Source: Colwellia psychrerythraea (lineage in GTDB: Bacteria; Pseudomonadota; Gammaproteobacteria; Enterobacterales; Alteromonadaceae). From it: DNA of 33,426 nucleotides. The stretch is from positions 1 to 33,426 of the forward strand of contig NZ_JQEC01000055.1 in NCBI RefSeq assembly GCF_000764185.1, given 5' to 3'. The translations under genes and the position numbers were made by a program. The notes under the pieces were generated by a model, which was not told the DNA's origin, did not search any database, and saw nothing but the letters and a program-made list of their open reading frames with translations. How positions within the stretch are numbered: the first letter of the stretch is position 1; each line of letters opens with the position of its first letter. Positions 21,824 through 33,387 of the stretch are shown in pieces.

Positions 21824-22081
21824 CTACTTAGCTGAGTTAAATAAGTTAGAGATGAACTGAAATTCATTTTGCTCTAATAAAGGAGCTTCTATCTTAGTTA
21901 TCTGCTGGTGACTAACATCATCACTGTACTGGTTAACTTGACTAGCTAATAACGCAAAGGCTCTTTGCTGGTTTAAACCGGTTAATTGGCTAATCTTTGC
22001 CAATGCATCACTAACGATAAGGTTTGCAACATCTTCATTGGATAATTGGCTATCTGCTTTTGGAGTAACTTTAGTAAACAT
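21824..22081 (-). CDS. Hypothetical protein
   Basis: An 85-residue protein starting MFTKVTPKADSQLSNEDVAN at 22081, preceded by AGGGAGAG. The frame is open to 22141 but the ribosome site favours 22081. It is soluble and helical, with LIVSDALAKISQLTGLNQQR as a helix pair, and has no membrane segment. It lies between the island and rimI on the core side. I do not recognise the family. Confidence 0.6.
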   Translation of the reverse strand: MFTKVTPKADSQLSNEDVANLIVSDALAKISQLTGLNQQRAFALLASQVNQYSDDVSHQQITKIEAPLLEQNEFQFISNLFNSAK

Positions 22082-22229
22082 TTTGCTCTCCCTCATGACT
22101 TTAGGAGTCTGATTAAGAATCTTGTTAAGTATTCTAATCAAAGAGGCAAAATTAACTAGCCAGTTTGCGTAGCCAAGTGTTGTTATTTGTTATTTTTTTA
22201 TGTGTATTTGTTCATGGTAGAGTTGATTA

Positions 22230-22694
22230 TTAGCATTTTAGAGACATCACTATGGCATCTTCATACCCAAAACCTGAACTGCTTGGATAATAACCTGTGC
22301 GGCGATCAATTTCGATAAAACCCGCATTCATATAAAGCATTTGTGCTGAGATGTTTTTTGCACGTACTTCGAGGAATATTTTGCTTGCACCCTGCTTTTT
22401 TGCTTGCGCTAAAAATTGCTTAAGTAATGTTTTACCGTAACCTTTACCTTGCTCAGCTGGTATTACACAGATATCCATCAAGGTTGCTTCACCTGCAACA
22501 TATTCACCAATGTAGAAACCAATGCCAAGATCACCAAACTTCTCGCCGAAATAGCGACCACCAATACAGCTTAAAAAGGTTTTTTCACTCCAGGGATGGG
22601 AATGACAAGCAAGCTCTATCGGCATTAATTTATCGACATCGTTTGGTTTGATTTCAGTAAATTGATTGCTGTTTTGTTTTGAATTATTGCTCAT
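22230..22694 (-). CDS. rimI: Ribosomal protein S18 alanine N-acetyltransferase
   Basis: A 154-residue GNAT acetyltransferase that acetylates the N-terminal Ala of ribosomal protein S18. The acetyl-CoA loop EQGKGYGKTLL follows the strand ATLMDICVIP. The RimI pattern LEVRAKNISAQMLYMNAGFI, then RTGYYPS, follows, and HPWSEKTF near residue 35 is typical. It overlaps holD by 11 bp, so the two are co-transcribed and probably coupled. In E. coli the order holD-rimI also leads towards prfC, and here the island separates them. Confidence 0.93.
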   Translation of the reverse strand: MSNNSKQNSNQFTEIKPNDVDKLMPIELACHSHPWSEKTFLSCIGGRYFGEKFGDLGIGFYIGEYVAGEATLMDICVIPAEQGKGYGKTLLKQFLAQAKKQGASKIFLEVRAKNISAQMLYMNAGFIEIDRRTGYYPSSSGFGYEDAIVMSLKC

Positions 22695-23064
22695 TGTGTT
22701 TACTCAGTAATTGCCATAATTGTTTTTTAAGGGCTGGGGATGTTGAGATTTTGCTGATAGAAGGGGTGATTAACTGTTGCTCCTGCCATTGTATTTCATT
22801 TACGGATGAAGGCTTGGTGAAATACCAGTTAAATAGCCCTAAATTTAAGTGATCGCCTTGGTGAGAAATTTCACCAATACTTAAACCAGACGCTAATAAA
22901 ATATCATTGAATAGTTGCTTTTTTGTTAATTCTTGCAAATCTATAACAAGGCTATCTTCAGGCTGAGTTAATGTTATATCACTTTGAGACCCAGTCGTTC
23001 TCTGCTGCCAAAGGCTGATGCCCATTTCAGTTAGTTGCTCAAATTGATGTTGGTTTATGCTCAT
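22684..23064 (-). CDS. holD: DNA polymerase III psi subunit
   Basis: A 126-residue protein of the HolD family. Psi links the clamp loader to chi and SSB at the replication fork. The N-terminus (INQHQFEQLTEMGISLWQQR) matches the family chi-binding segment, and the rest (DILLASGLSIGEISHQGDHL, FNWYF) fits its small alpha/beta fold. HolD is poorly conserved, so the position directly before rimI, with an 11-bp overlap, adds weight. Confidence 0.85.
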   Translation of the reverse strand: MSINQHQFEQLTEMGISLWQQRTTGSQSDITLTQPEDSLVIDLQELTKKQLFNDILLASGLSIGEISHQGDHLNLGLFNWYFTKPSSVNEIQWQEQQLITPSISKISTSPALKKQLWQLLSKHNEQ

Positions 23065-23217
23065 CAGTGGTGGTTCTTTAAAGCTTAGATTTATGGCTGG
23101 ATATAATGACAGAATAACTTGTTCACTAACAGTGGATAAATTAATGTTAACGAATTTATTAATGAGTTATTTTTAAATGTTGATAAGGAAATATCAAGGT
23201 ATGCTAGAAAGAGAAAA

Positions 23218-23294
23218 TGGCAGGGGTGGAGAGACTCGAACTCCCAACCATCGGTTTTGGAGACCGCTGTTCTACCAATTGGAACTACACCCCT
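23218..23294 (-). tRNA. tRNA-Trp (CCA anticodon)
   Basis: On the minus strand the acceptor arm AGGGGTG pairs with CACCCCT, followed by G and an encoded CCA. The anticodon stem-loop is CGGTCTCCAAAACCG with anticodon CCA. The T arm is GGGAGTTCGAGTCTCTC-like, and the D arm contains GTTCCAATTGGTAGAAC. It is 77 nt and very similar to E. coli tRNA-Trp. It is not used as an integration site here. Confidence 0.96.
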
Positions 23295-23443
23295 GCAACA
23301 GATTCGAATTATACTGATGCGGGTTAAAAGGTAAAGCATTAATATCGATTTTTTTACTAATTACCGTCTGTCCGGACGATTTATCAACAAACTGGCATAA
23401 AAATAGCCAGCTTATTGATTGTTATGCATTGCTTCAGTAAAGT

Positions 23444-25234
23444 TTAACTTTGTTGGTTACTGGTATTTGTTGTTTTTTCAATGAGCTCTTGGTGACAAAA
23501 ACGGTATTTAACAGGATAAGGAAAAACATCTTTATATATACCATCAGCAACATCTTTTTGGCATTGTTGCCAATAAGATGCTGTTAATAAATCTTCATGG
23601 TGCACTTTAAAGGCTTTAAGGTAACTAGGGTTTGCCAAGGCAAAGGTGGCGAGTTCTTCGGGAAACATATCACCAGGCAATACACTGTACCAAGGCTCAG
23701 CCGCATACATTTGCTCTTCTGTTACCGCCTTAGGCTTAACCCTAAAGTTAACCTCATTCATATAAGTTATTTCATCGTAATCATAAAAAATCACTCGGCC
23801 ATGGCGGGTGACACCAAAGTTTTTAAGTAGCATATCGCCAGGGAAAATATCAGCAGAGATCAGTTGCTTAATAGCTTCGCCATAACCGAACATGGCTTGA
23901 TCTATTTTTTCTTGTGCTTTATTTTTTAAGGCATCCATCAAATATAAATTGAGTGGCACCATACGACGTTCTATATATAAATGCTCAATAATCATCAGTT
24001 CGTCTGCACCTTCCCCTTCATAACGAATAATTGACGAGGCCACTTTTTGCAACTCAGCTAAAAGCTCATCGTTAAAGCGTGCTTTGGGAAACGCTACTTC
24101 TGAATACTCCATAGTATCGGCCATACGGCCAACTCTATCGTGCAGCTTAACTAGGCGGTATTTGCCTTTAACATCTTTTTTAGTCATGTTTTTACTGGGA
24201 GAGAACTTGTCTTTAATAATTTTAAAAACGTAAGGGTAAGAGGGCAAAGTAAATACCGACATCACCATGCCTTTGATACCAGCAGCTAATTCAAATTGAT
24301 CATCGCTGCTATCAAGGTGATTGAGGAAGTCTCGATAAAATTGAGTTTTTCCCTGTTTATGAAAGCCGATGGCAGAGTATAAATCAGCTTTAGTTTTATG
24401 GGGCATTAACCCCTGTAAAAAATTAATCAAGGCATAAGGATGTTGGCAGTCTACAAAAAAATATGCACGGGCAAAACCAAAAACCACCGCCATACTTTCG
24501 CTGGTGGTCAGTAATGCATCTATATATAAACCGCCTTTTTCGTTATTAAGAACGGCAACAATAAAGGGGGTTTCTCCTGCAGGTGATAGTACTCGGCCAA
24601 TTAAATAGGCACCTTTATTACGGTAAAAAGTAAAGTTCAGGATATCAAACTGTAAGTCTTCTACTTTTACTCGGGTTTTGTGTGCCTTGCGGCGAAAGGC
24701 GTTAATAAGTGCATCAACATCACTATCTAGATCTTCAAAGGGAATCACTGTTCTATGACTATTCATAATGTCACAGATGGTTTTTTTTAAACCTAAGGCT
24801 TGTGGTTGATAAGAGGTGTATATTTTAGGAATATCTTTCTCATCAAGTCGATGGGCAGTACTTTCGACAAAAATATAATCATTATGATAATACTTTCGCT
24901 CAAATAAGTGACAAAAGACCGAGTTATAGAAGGTTTCCGCCAACTCGGGTTGTTTGTGATTAGATAATAAATCTGAATAAACTGTTTTAATCTCTTGCCA
25001 CAAAGCGTTATCTAAATCGCTAATATTGAATTCTGTTTTTATCGCATTAAAGCTTTCTGTTACTCGATCGTCATAAAAATTAGTTCTTGCTCTAGCAGAG
25101 CGGTGCACTTCATTCCATTGGCATTGTTGAAACCTTTCTCGAGCTGATTGAGTGATTTCAGTGAAAAGCGCAACATGGCGTTCAAAGCCATTAATTATGG
25201 TGTTGGCTATCGTTAACGCAAGTTCATTTTTCAT
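23444..25234 (-). CDS. aceK: Isocitrate dehydrogenase kinase/phosphatase
   Basis: A 596-residue bifunctional enzyme that phosphorylates isocitrate dehydrogenase, directing carbon to the glyoxylate shunt, and reverses this. The N-terminal regulatory half has HRSARARTNFYDDRV and the family segment FRRKAHKTRVKVEDLQ. The kinase-like half has VFKIIKDKFSPSK with the ATP-binding Lys, MIIEHLYIERRMVPLNLYL, and GVTRHGRVIFYDYDEITYM with the catalytic Asp residues. Length fits the family. The usual neighbours aceB and aceA are not adjacent, so it is a stand-alone gene here. Confidence 0.96.
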   Translation of the reverse strand: MKNELALTIANTIINGFERHVALFTEITQSARERFQQCQWNEVHRSARARTNFYDDRVTESFNAIKTEFNISDLDNALWQEIKTVYSDLLSNHKQPELAETFYNSVFCHLFERKYYHNDYIFVESTAHRLDEKDIPKIYTSYQPQALGLKKTICDIMNSHRTVIPFEDLDSDVDALINAFRRKAHKTRVKVEDLQFDILNFTFYRNKGAYLIGRVLSPAGETPFIVAVLNNEKGGLYIDALLTTSESMAVVFGFARAYFFVDCQHPYALINFLQGLMPHKTKADLYSAIGFHKQGKTQFYRDFLNHLDSSDDQFELAAGIKGMVMSVFTLPSYPYVFKIIKDKFSPSKNMTKKDVKGKYRLVKLHDRVGRMADTMEYSEVAFPKARFNDELLAELQKVASSIIRYEGEGADELMIIEHLYIERRMVPLNLYLMDALKNKAQEKIDQAMFGYGEAIKQLISADIFPGDMLLKNFGVTRHGRVIFYDYDEITYMNEVNFRVKPKAVTEEQMYAAEPWYSVLPGDMFPEELATFALANPSYLKAFKVHHEDLLTASYWQQCQKDVADGIYKDVFPYPVKYRFCHQELIEKTTNTSNQQS

Positions 25235-25431
25235 CGGGCAGTTACTCTTTAGGGCAGGTCAATAACAGTATCAAATTAGCTGTTGGTAAATAGCTTGATT
25301 TCCCAACATACACTAAAAGCCTTATTGCCGAGATTATTTTGATAAATACTGGCTATCACGGCTAATTATGTTGTTTAAACTCAACTTTATCGCTGTTCGA
25401 CATGCTTAACGTTTAAATGTGGCGAATTAAC

Positions 25432-25460
25432 TTGCTATCAAGGGCGTGCAGCTCTAAAAT
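25432..25460 (+). promoter_or_regulatory. Likely sigma-70 promoter for queA
   Basis: TTGCTA (25432-25437), a 17-bp spacer and TAAAAT (25455-25460), about 37 bp before the queA start. This is a near-consensus layout. It probably drives the queA-tgt cluster. Confidence 0.6.
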
Positions 25461-25496
25461 TACGCCTTTTTTTAAGCCAGAAAAATAGCCTATATC

Positions 25497-26603
25497 ATGC
25501 GTGTTTCAGACTTTTCTTTCAATTTACCCGAAGCCTTAATTGCTCGTTACCCTAAAGCCGAGCGCACTGCTAGCCGTTTAATGGCCTTAAATGGTGATTC
25601 TGGTGCGATAACTGATGGTGTCTTTACCGATATAGTTGGGCAATTAAATCCAGGTGACTTACTCGTTTTTAATAACACTCGTGTGATCCCTGCCAGAATG
25701 TTTGGTCAAAAAGCCAGTGGCGGTAAAATTGAGGTTTTGATTGAGCGCATCATTGACCAAAATACTGCTCTTGCTCATATTCGAGCAAGTAAATCACCTA
25801 AAGTTGGCAATGAACTTTTCCTAAGAAAAGAGCAGGGCGATGAGCTAAGTGATGAAGAAAATACAATTAAAGCAACTATGGTTGCCCGCCATGGCGCATT
25901 GTTTGAATTGAAATTTGCTAAGGATCAATCAGTACTACAGGTTTTAGATCAAATTGGCCATATGCCACTGCCGCCTTATATCGACCGTCCGGATGAAGAT
26001 AGTGATAAAGAGCGTTATCAAACTGTTTACAATGAAAAACCTGGTGCGGTTGCCGCACCTACGGCAGGTTTACACTTTGACCAAGCTTTATTAGAAAAAA
26101 TTAAAGCTAAAGGCATTGAGCTTGCTTTTGTTACTTTACATGTTGGTGCTGGTACTTTTCAGCCGGTAAAGGTAGATGAAATAGCAGACCATGTTATGCA
26201 TGCTGAATATGTAGAAGTATCCGATGAAGTGGTTAAACAAATAATAAAAACTAAGGCCGCTGGTGGTAGAGTCGTTGCCGTTGGCACAACTTCAGTGCGC
26301 TCTTTAGAAAGTGCTGCTAAAGCAGCGACAGAAAAAGGCGAAGTCTTAAGTGCTTTTTATGGTGATACTGATATTTTTATTACCCCAGGCTGTGAATTTA
26401 AAATAATAGATGCCTTGGTGACTAACTTTCATTTATCTGAATCAACGCTACTTATGTTAGTGAGTGCCTTTTCAGGCTATGAAAATATAATGAAAGCTTA
26501 TCAACATGCGATAGATAAAGAATACCGATTTTTTAGTTATGGCGATGCGATGTTTCTTACAAAGCAAGCGCTAACGAAACAAGTGTTAAGTAGTAGTACT
26601 TAG
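25497..26603 (+). CDS. queA: tRNA preQ1(34) S-adenosylmethionine ribosyltransferase-isomerase
   Basis: A 368-residue cytoplasmic enzyme that moves the ribosyl part of S-adenosylmethionine to preQ1 at tRNA position 34, making epoxyqueuosine. Typical motifs are [19 protein letters not shown] at the start, [42 protein letters not shown], and the end [19 protein letters not shown]. Length matches the family. It is followed by tgt, which acts one step earlier on the same tRNA position. Confidence 0.97.
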   Translation: MRVSDFSFNLPEALIARYPKAERTASRLMALNGDSGAITDGVFTDIVGQLNPGDLLVFNNTRVIPARMFGQKASGGKIEVLIERIIDQNTALAHIRASKSPKVGNELFLRKEQGDELSDEENTIKATMVARHGALFELKFAKDQSVLQVLDQIGHMPLPPYIDRPDEDSDKERYQTVYNEKPGAVAAPTAGLHFDQALLEKIKAKGIELAFVTLHVGAGTFQPVKVDEIADHVMHAEYVEVSDEVVKQIIKTKAAGGRVVAVGTTSVRSLESAAKAATEKGEVLSAFYGDTDIFITPGCEFKIIDALVTNFHLSESTLLMLVSAFSGYENIMKAYQHAIDKEYRFFSYGDAMFLTKQALTKQVLSSST

Positions 26604-26682
26604 CGATTACTGAGTAATAATTCGATAAACTAGAACCTTATTTTTAAACTAAACACCGCCAGCCTGTTTTGCTAGTGGGTGA

Positions 26683-27852
<1,170 letters not shown>

Positions 27853-27923
27853 TGTGAAAAGTTAATTTAAAACTCGCTTTTAACGAATAATTAAAGTGTT
27901 TAAGAATCCAGTAGTTGGACAAT

Positions 27924-28014
27924 TTGCAGCGATGGGGTTTAATTTGTAGGAAAAGGCAAGGAGTTGACGTTAGTCAATGAGTACCTTTGACACCAAAATT
28001 GAACTTCAGCGCAA
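27924..28014 (+). repeat. Hairpin repeat, copy 3
   Basis: Between tgt and yajC. The core GGAGTTGACGTTAGTCAATG (apical stem TTGAC/GTCAA) sits in a middle stem AAAGG/CCTTT. A longer outer pairing follows, TTGC...AATTT against AAATT...GCAA. It is 91 nt, longer than copies 1 and 2. The orientation is as in copy 1. Confidence 0.65.
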
Positions 28015-28062
28015 TAAAGTGAACAGCTACTCACTATTAAAAATAAGAAGTAAGAGGAATTT

Positions 28063-28398
28063 ATGAGTTTATTTATTAGTCAAGCCCATGCCGCAGCGGC
28101 TCCAGCACCAGCCGGTGGCGGAATGGAAATGATCATTATGCTAGCCGTTTTTGGTTTAGTATTTTATTTTATGATCTATCGTCCACAAGCTAAACGTGTA
28201 AAAGATCATAAAGGTTTAATGTCTTCACTAGCTAAAGGCGATGAAGTGTTAACGCAAGGCGGCATTGTTGGTAAGATCGTTAAAGTATCAGATGAAAAAG
28301 ACTTTGTTGTTGTTAGCATTAGCGAAAATACAGAAGTAACAGTACAAAAAGGCGCAATCAACGCAGTGCTTCCGAAAGGTACAATGAAGTCTTTATAA
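28063..28398 (+). CDS. yajC: Sec translocase accessory protein YajC
   Basis: A 111-residue single-span membrane protein, part of the SecDF-YajC complex that assists protein export through SecYEG. A membrane helix lies at about residues 24-42 (MIIMLAVFGLVFYFMIYRPQ), followed by the family motif RPQAKRVKDHKGLM. Next come SLAKGDEVLTQGGIVGKIVK and an SH3-like cytoplasmic part. AAGAGG precedes the ATG. It lies before secD and secF, the normal order. Confidence 0.96.
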   Translation: MSLFISQAHAAAAPAPAGGGMEMIIMLAVFGLVFYFMIYRPQAKRVKDHKGLMSSLAKGDEVLTQGGIVGKIVKVSDEKDFVVVSISENTEVTVQKGAINAVLPKGTMKSL

Positions 28399-28731
28399 TT
28401 TCATCCTTGTTATTTGGCTTCATTTCATCATCGTACTCACAAATTCTTCTGGAAAGAATTTGAACATCGACAGGATGGCCCGTAGGGTGGAATATAGGGA
28501 AATACGGAGTGTTAATATGTATCAATTCCGTGATTTTTCTTTGAACTAAAGCCAGCTAACTTAGTTAAATTTTATAAAGAGTTAAATGAAAATCAGTAGA
28601 TCTCTTATTTGTGATTTATTGAAATAAGCACAAGGCGAAAGCGCGGATTTGACGCATGTCAATGAGCACATTCAACGCCGTAATTATAAAAATAGAGCGG
28701 CAAATACAACAGCCCTCAAAAAGGACATATT
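28399..28731. other. yajC-secD intergenic region with hairpin
   Basis: This 333-bp gap holds a perfect 9-bp stem-loop, CAAATTCTT/AAGAATTTG (28440-28462), soon after yajC. A GGATGGCCCGTAGGGTGG stretch follows, and hairpin repeat copy 4 lies at about 28634-28679. It contains no gene. The gap is long for genes usually co-transcribed, so secD may have its own promoter here. Confidence 0.5.
28634..28679 (+). repeat. Hairpin repeat, copy 4
   Basis: Arms GGCG and CGCC enclose GCGCGGATTTGACGCATGTC, where TTGAC/GTCAA form the apical stem, followed by TGAGCACATTCAA. It is the most diverged copy. Outer pairing beyond the GGCG arms is unclear. Confidence 0.55.
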
Positions 28732-30582
28732 GTGTTAAACAAATACCCCTTATGGAAAACACTGATGGTGGCAATTATTGTCGCCCTAGGTGCACTCTAT
28801 GCTACACCAAACCTATATGGCGAATCACCTGCTGTACAAGTGTCAGGTTTACGAGGCGTACAAGCTGATACCGCTACTCTTGACAGAATTAGAGCACAAT
28901 TAGAAGCAAGTAATCTAACCTTCGACAGTATTTCTTTAGAAAACGGTCAAGTATTAACACGTTTTAACAATACTGAAGATCAGCTTAAAGCCCGTGATGT
29001 ATTAGATGATAACTTAGGTAAGCAGTTTTCTGTTGCTTTAAACTTAACGCCTAATACGCCAGAGTGGCTAGCAGCCATTGGCGGATCGCCGATGAAGTTA
29101 GGTTTAGATTTAAGTGGTGGTGTTAGCTTCTTGATCGAAGTAAACATGAAAGAAGCCCTTAATAAAGCTAAAACCGGTATGGTGGGTGATTTTCGTGGTG
29201 ATTTACGTAATGAAAAAATCCGCTACCGCAGTGTTAAAGAAGCTAATGATGCTGTTAAGGTAATTTTCCGTAAAGTTGAAGACTTAGAAGCCGGGCAAGC
29301 ATTACTGAAAAAACGTTATCGTGATTTATTGCTAACGACCGATGAAGATACGCTGACGCTGACGGCAAAAATGACTAAGCAAAAGATTAAAGAAATACGT
29401 GAATATGCATTAGATCAAAACATCACTATTATTCGAAACCGAGTAAATGAGTTAGGTGTTGCCGAACCACTTGTGCAGCGTCAAGGTAAAAAACATATTG
29501 TTATTGAATTACCGGGTGTTCAAGATACCGCTACAGCGAAAGAAATTCTTAGTGCTACAGCAACTATAGAGTTTAGATTAGTTGATACTGAAGGTGATTT
29601 ATCTAATGCGTTAAATGGTCGCGTGCCAGCTAACTCTATCTTATTAAGAGATAAAGATGGTAAGCCAAGCCTATTGAAAAAACGTGTTATGTTAACGGGT
29701 GATCATATCATCGATGCAAAATCAGGCTTTGATGAATACTCGCGCCCACAAGTGAATATTTCACTTGATAGTGCTGGCGGCTCTAAAATGTCAAGTGGCA
29801 CCAAAAGTAATATTGGTAAGCCAATGGCAACAGTGTTTATTGAATACAAAAGCACTGACAAAAAAGATGCAGAAGGCAATTTAGTTTTTGAAAAACATCA
29901 AGAAATTATCTCAGTTGCAACGATTCAATCACGTTTAGGTAAGTCTTTCCGTATAACGGGAGCGGGTAGTCCCGCGGAAGCGCGTAACCTTGCCATCTTA
30001 TTACGTGCTGGTGCCTTAGTCGCACCTATTGCTATTGTAGAAGAGCGAACTGTAGGGCCTACGTTAGGCGCTGAAAACGTAAAACTTGGTTTTGAAGCTA
30101 TTATGATGGGCTTTGGTTTAGTTTTTATCTTTATGATGATTTATTACCGCGCTTTTGGTGTTGTTGCGAATCTTGCCTTAGGTGCTAATTTAGTACTTAT
30201 TGTTGCTGTTATGTCAATGCTCCCAGGCGGAGCTGCTCTAACACTACCAGGTATGGCCGGTATAGTATTAACGGTTGGTATGGCTGTTGATGCAAACGTA
30301 CTTATTTTTGAACGTATTCGTGAAGAAATACGCGAAGGTAAAACCATCCAACAAGCAATTCATCAAGGTTATGATGCTGCTTTTTCAACCATTATCGATG
30401 CGAATATTACCACTTTAATTGCTGCGTTAATTTTGTTTGCCATTGGCACCGGACCTGTTAAAGGTTTCGCCATCACCTTATCTATCGGTATCCTTACTTC
30501 AATGTTTACCTCTGTTGTGGGTACTCGTGCCGTAGTTAACGCTATCTGGGGCGGTAAACGCCTTGATAAGCTTTCAATATAA
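28732..30582 (+). CDS. secD: Protein translocase subunit SecD
   Basis: A 616-residue inner-membrane protein that uses the proton gradient to pull exported proteins out of SecYEG. It has an N-terminal helix ([20 protein letters not shown]), then a large periplasmic domain starting with the [20 protein letters not shown] motif. From about residue 450 on there are five more helices, with motifs [20 protein letters not shown] and [20 protein letters not shown]. It starts at GTG 28732, with AAGGA seven bases before. Length equals E. coli SecD (615). secF follows 21 bp later. Confidence 0.97.
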   Translation: MLNKYPLWKTLMVAIIVALGALYATPNLYGESPAVQVSGLRGVQADTATLDRIRAQLEASNLTFDSISLENGQVLTRFNNTEDQLKARDVLDDNLGKQFSVALNLTPNTPEWLAAIGGSPMKLGLDLSGGVSFLIEVNMKEALNKAKTGMVGDFRGDLRNEKIRYRSVKEANDAVKVIFRKVEDLEAGQALLKKRYRDLLLTTDEDTLTLTAKMTKQKIKEIREYALDQNITIIRNRVNELGVAEPLVQRQGKKHIVIELPGVQDTATAKEILSATATIEFRLVDTEGDLSNALNGRVPANSILLRDKDGKPSLLKKRVMLTGDHIIDAKSGFDEYSRPQVNISLDSAGGSKMSSGTKSNIGKPMATVFIEYKSTDKKDAEGNLVFEKHQEIISVATIQSRLGKSFRITGAGSPAEARNLAILLRAGALVAPIAIVEERTVGPTLGAENVKLGFEAIMMGFGLVFIFMMIYYRAFGVVANLALGANLVLIVAVMSMLPGGAALTLPGMAGIVLTVGMAVDANVLIFERIREEIREGKTIQQAIHQGYDAAFSTIIDANITTLIAALILFAIGTGPVKGFAITLSIGILTSMFTSVVGTRAVVNAIWGGKRLDKLSI

Positions 30583-30603
30583 TAAAGGCAGGAATTTAAA
30601 TTT

Positions 30604-31551
30604 ATGCAAATTTTACAATTAAAAGACACTGTCAATTTTATGAGCTATCGCAAGATAGCCATGGTATTTAGTGCGTTACTAATGATTGCTTCAATCTATT
30701 CACTGACCACCAACAAGTTAAACTTTGGTTTAGACTTTACTGGCGGTACCTTGATTGAAGTCGGTTTTCAAGAAGCTGCGGATTTAGAGAAACTCCGTGG
30801 CGTGATGAAAACTAATGGCTTTGCTGATGCAAAAGTGCAATTTTACGGTAGTAGTCGTGATGTTGTCATTCGTCTTGGTGTACGTGAAGATGTCAAAGCA
30901 GAGATGTTAGGCAATGAAATCTTAGCGATACTAGAAAAGAGTTCAGGTCAAAAAATCGATATGCGTCGTATCGAATTTGTTGGTGCTAGTGTTGGTGATG
31001 ATCTTGCAGAGCAGGGTGGTTTAGCTATGCTAACGGCACTCATCTGTATTTTGATTTATGTTGCTTTTCGATTTGAATGGCGCTTTGCCGTTGGCTCAGT
31101 GGTAGCATTATTTCACGATGTTTTATTAACACTCGGTTTGTTCTCAATCTTACAACTTGAGTTTGATTTAACTGTACTTGCAGCGGTTTTAGCTGTTATT
31201 GGTTATTCACTTAACGATACTATTGTTGTTTCGGACCGTATTCGTGAAAACTTTAGGAAAATACGAAATAGTAACTCTGAAGAAGTGATTAATATTTCTT
31301 TAACACAAACACTAAGCCGCACCTTTATTACTTCAATAACTACGCTATTAGTATTAGCAGCCTTGTTTTTTCAAGGTGGTGCGTTGATACATGGTTTTGC
31401 TACGGCATTATTATTTGGTGTTTTTGTTGGTACTTACTCTTCAATTTATGTGGCTTCATTAGTTGCTCTCGGTTTAGGTATTTCTAGAGAAGATTTAATA
31501 CCAGAAGTGATTGAAAAAGAAGGTGCAGATCAAGAAGCTATGATGCCTTAA
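30604..31551 (+). CDS. secF: Protein translocase subunit SecF
   Basis: A 315-residue partner of SecD in the inner membrane. The first helix (YRKIAMVFSALLMIASIYSL) is followed by the conserved FGLDFTGGTLIEV. Five C-terminal helices follow, with VLAVIGYSLNDTIVVSDRIR and the SLTQTLSRTFITSITTLLVL motif. The start at 30604 is 21 bp after secD, so the two are co-transcribed. Confidence 0.97.
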   Translation: MQILQLKDTVNFMSYRKIAMVFSALLMIASIYSLTTNKLNFGLDFTGGTLIEVGFQEAADLEKLRGVMKTNGFADAKVQFYGSSRDVVIRLGVREDVKAEMLGNEILAILEKSSGQKIDMRRIEFVGASVGDDLAEQGGLAMLTALICILIYVAFRFEWRFAVGSVVALFHDVLLTLGLFSILQLEFDLTVLAAVLAVIGYSLNDTIVVSDRIRENFRKIRNSNSEEVINISLTQTLSRTFITSITTLLVLAALFFQGGALIHGFATALLFGVFVGTYSSIYVASLVALGLGISREDLIPEVIEKEGADQEAMMP

Positions 31552-31602
31552 CTATTTATCTAGTGGGTATAGTGTTTTAAGCATTATTGTTAAATGACAT
31601 TA

Positions 31603-31637
31603 AAAGCCGAGCAACGAAAGTTACTCGGCTTTTTTGT
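31603..31637 (+). terminator. Terminator after secF
   Basis: AAAAGCCGAGCAAC-like and GTTACTCGGCTTTTTT arms form a strong stem (AAGCCGAG/CTCGGCTT) with a T run, about 50 bp after secF. It closes the queA-secF cluster. Confidence 0.92.
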
Positions 31638-31787
31638 CTTTCAATTGAAAGTTTATCATCAAAATACAACAAATAAAAATTAGGATAAATTGCACTAATC
31701 TTAGCCATGCTGTATGCTGCCGCCCTTTCATGCTGCCAACATTTTTATTAGCGCTGTCAGTATTTGCTATTTATTAAAGAGATTCTT

Positions 31788-33206
31788 ATGAGCGATACCC
31801 CGACAACCAAGTTTACTGATTTAGGTTTATCTGAACCATTACTAAAAGCAGTGCGTGATAAGGGTTATGAAACGCCATCTCCTATTCAAGCGCAAGCTAT
31901 TCCAGCCGTTATTTCTGGACGTGATGTCATGGCTGCAGCTCAAACGGGCACAGGTAAAACAGCTGGTTTTACTTTACCGCTATTACAGCGCCTTAGTGAA
32001 AATAAAGGTAAAAAAGTATCACCAAATAATGTTAGAGCACTAATACTTACGCCTACCCGTGAGTTAGCTGCACAAATCAGTGAAAGCATTGAAGTATACG
32101 GTAAGTATTTAAACCTTCACTCTATGGTTGTTTTTGGTGGGGTTAAGATTAACCCACAAATAACGCGTTTGCGCCAAGGTGTAGATGTACTTGTGGCAAC
32201 GCCGGGCCGCTTACTTGATTTATACAATCAAAGAGCAGTAAAGTTCAGTCAGCTAGAAGTATTCATTCTTGATGAAGCCGACCGTATGTTGGATATGGGC
32301 TTTATTCGTGATATTAAAAAGCTTATCGCGGTATTACCAAGAGACCGTCAAAATTTATTGTTCTCAGCAACATTTTCTCCTGAAATCCGCGCTTTAGCTA
32401 AAGGCTTAGTGAATAAACCATTAGAGATTTCAGTGGATGCAGAAAATAGCACCGCTGAAAAAGTCACCCAATGGTTAACAGCCGTTGATAAAAAACGTAA
32501 GCCAGCGGTATTAACGCATTTAATAAAAGAAAACAACTGGCAACAAGTATTGGTTTTTACCAAGACCAAACATGGTGCAAACAAGCTTACAAAGCACCTT
32601 GAAGCTGAAGGTCTAACTGCAGCGGCGATTCATGGGAATAAAAGCCAAGGCGCGCGTACTAAAGCCCTTGCTGCCTTTAAAGATGGATCAGTGAAGATAT
32701 TAGTTGCTACCGATATTGCAGCCCGGGGTATTGATATTGATTTACTGCCACAAGTAGTTAACTTTGATTTACCGAATGTTCCTGAGGATTATGTTCATCG
32801 TATTGGTCGTACCGCACGTGCAGGTAATACCGGACAAGCATTGTCATTGGTTTGTGCCGATGAGTTAGACTTATTGTGGGGTATTGAACATGTTATTCAG
32901 CAACATATCGAACGAAAAGTTATTGATAAGTTTATCCCAGCCAATGAATTAGGTGAATCTCGTGAGATCAAACCTTTAAAACAAGGTAGACCGCCAAAAT
33001 CTAAACCAAGTCAAAACTCAGGGCGTGGTAGAGGTCGAGTTGAACATAAAGATGGTCAACGTTCTGGTGGAAATGCTAACGGTAACAATACCGGTAGAAA
33101 CAATACTGGTGGAGGTAAGACAAAATCAGGTAATGATTCTTCTCGACGTAAAAAGCCTGAATATGATGGAACGGGTCCTAAGCCTCGTAGATCTATTCAA
33201 AAGTAG
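31788..33206 (+). CDS. rhlE: DEAD-box RNA helicase, RhlE type
   Basis: A 472-residue ATP-dependent RNA helicase, cytoplasmic, probably in rRNA handling or RNA decay at low temperature. It starts at ATG 31788 ([15 protein letters not shown]); the frame is open to 31764. Motifs in order: Q motif ([14 protein letters not shown]), [25 protein letters not shown] ([12 protein letters not shown]), [25 protein letters not shown] basic, Gly/Asn/Arg-rich tail (about residues 400-472) includes [17 protein letters not shown] and is typical of RhlE-like RNA-binding tails. RhlE is the best subgroup fit. Confidence 0.9.
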   Translation: MSDTPTTKFTDLGLSEPLLKAVRDKGYETPSPIQAQAIPAVISGRDVMAAAQTGTGKTAGFTLPLLQRLSENKGKKVSPNNVRALILTPTRELAAQISESIEVYGKYLNLHSMVVFGGVKINPQITRLRQGVDVLVATPGRLLDLYNQRAVKFSQLEVFILDEADRMLDMGFIRDIKKLIAVLPRDRQNLLFSATFSPEIRALAKGLVNKPLEISVDAENSTAEKVTQWLTAVDKKRKPAVLTHLIKENNWQQVLVFTKTKHGANKLTKHLEAEGLTAAAIHGNKSQGARTKALAAFKDGSVKILVATDIAARGIDIDLLPQVVNFDLPNVPEDYVHRIGRTARAGNTGQALSLVCADELDLLWGIEHVIQQHIERKVIDKFIPANELGESREIKPLKQGRPPKSKPSQNSGRGRGRVEHKDGQRSGGNANGNNTGRNNTGGGKTKSGNDSSRRKKPEYDGTGPKPRRSIQK

Positions 33207-33387
33207 TTACAAATTAAGAACCAGCACTTTCCATATTGGAGATAAGTGTTGGTCAGCTTGTCTCTGAATTAGCCGAGTAATTTATATTTAACTAATTCAG
33301 AGTATTTGTTTAAACGATGTAGTGACAAAACGTTTTTATATAAAGATTAGAGCATTTTTAAAAGCAAAAGGTATCAGGGAAGTATCA

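Noticed and set aside
23218..23294. tRNA-Trp as an integration site
   Set aside because: No partial tRNA duplicate or adjacent integrase was seen, and the nearby integrase has its att sites in prfC.
28399..28731. Riboswitch between yajC and secD
   Set aside because: A hairpin and a G-rich stretch are present, but I could not match them to a known riboswitch. One part is the dispersed hairpin repeat.
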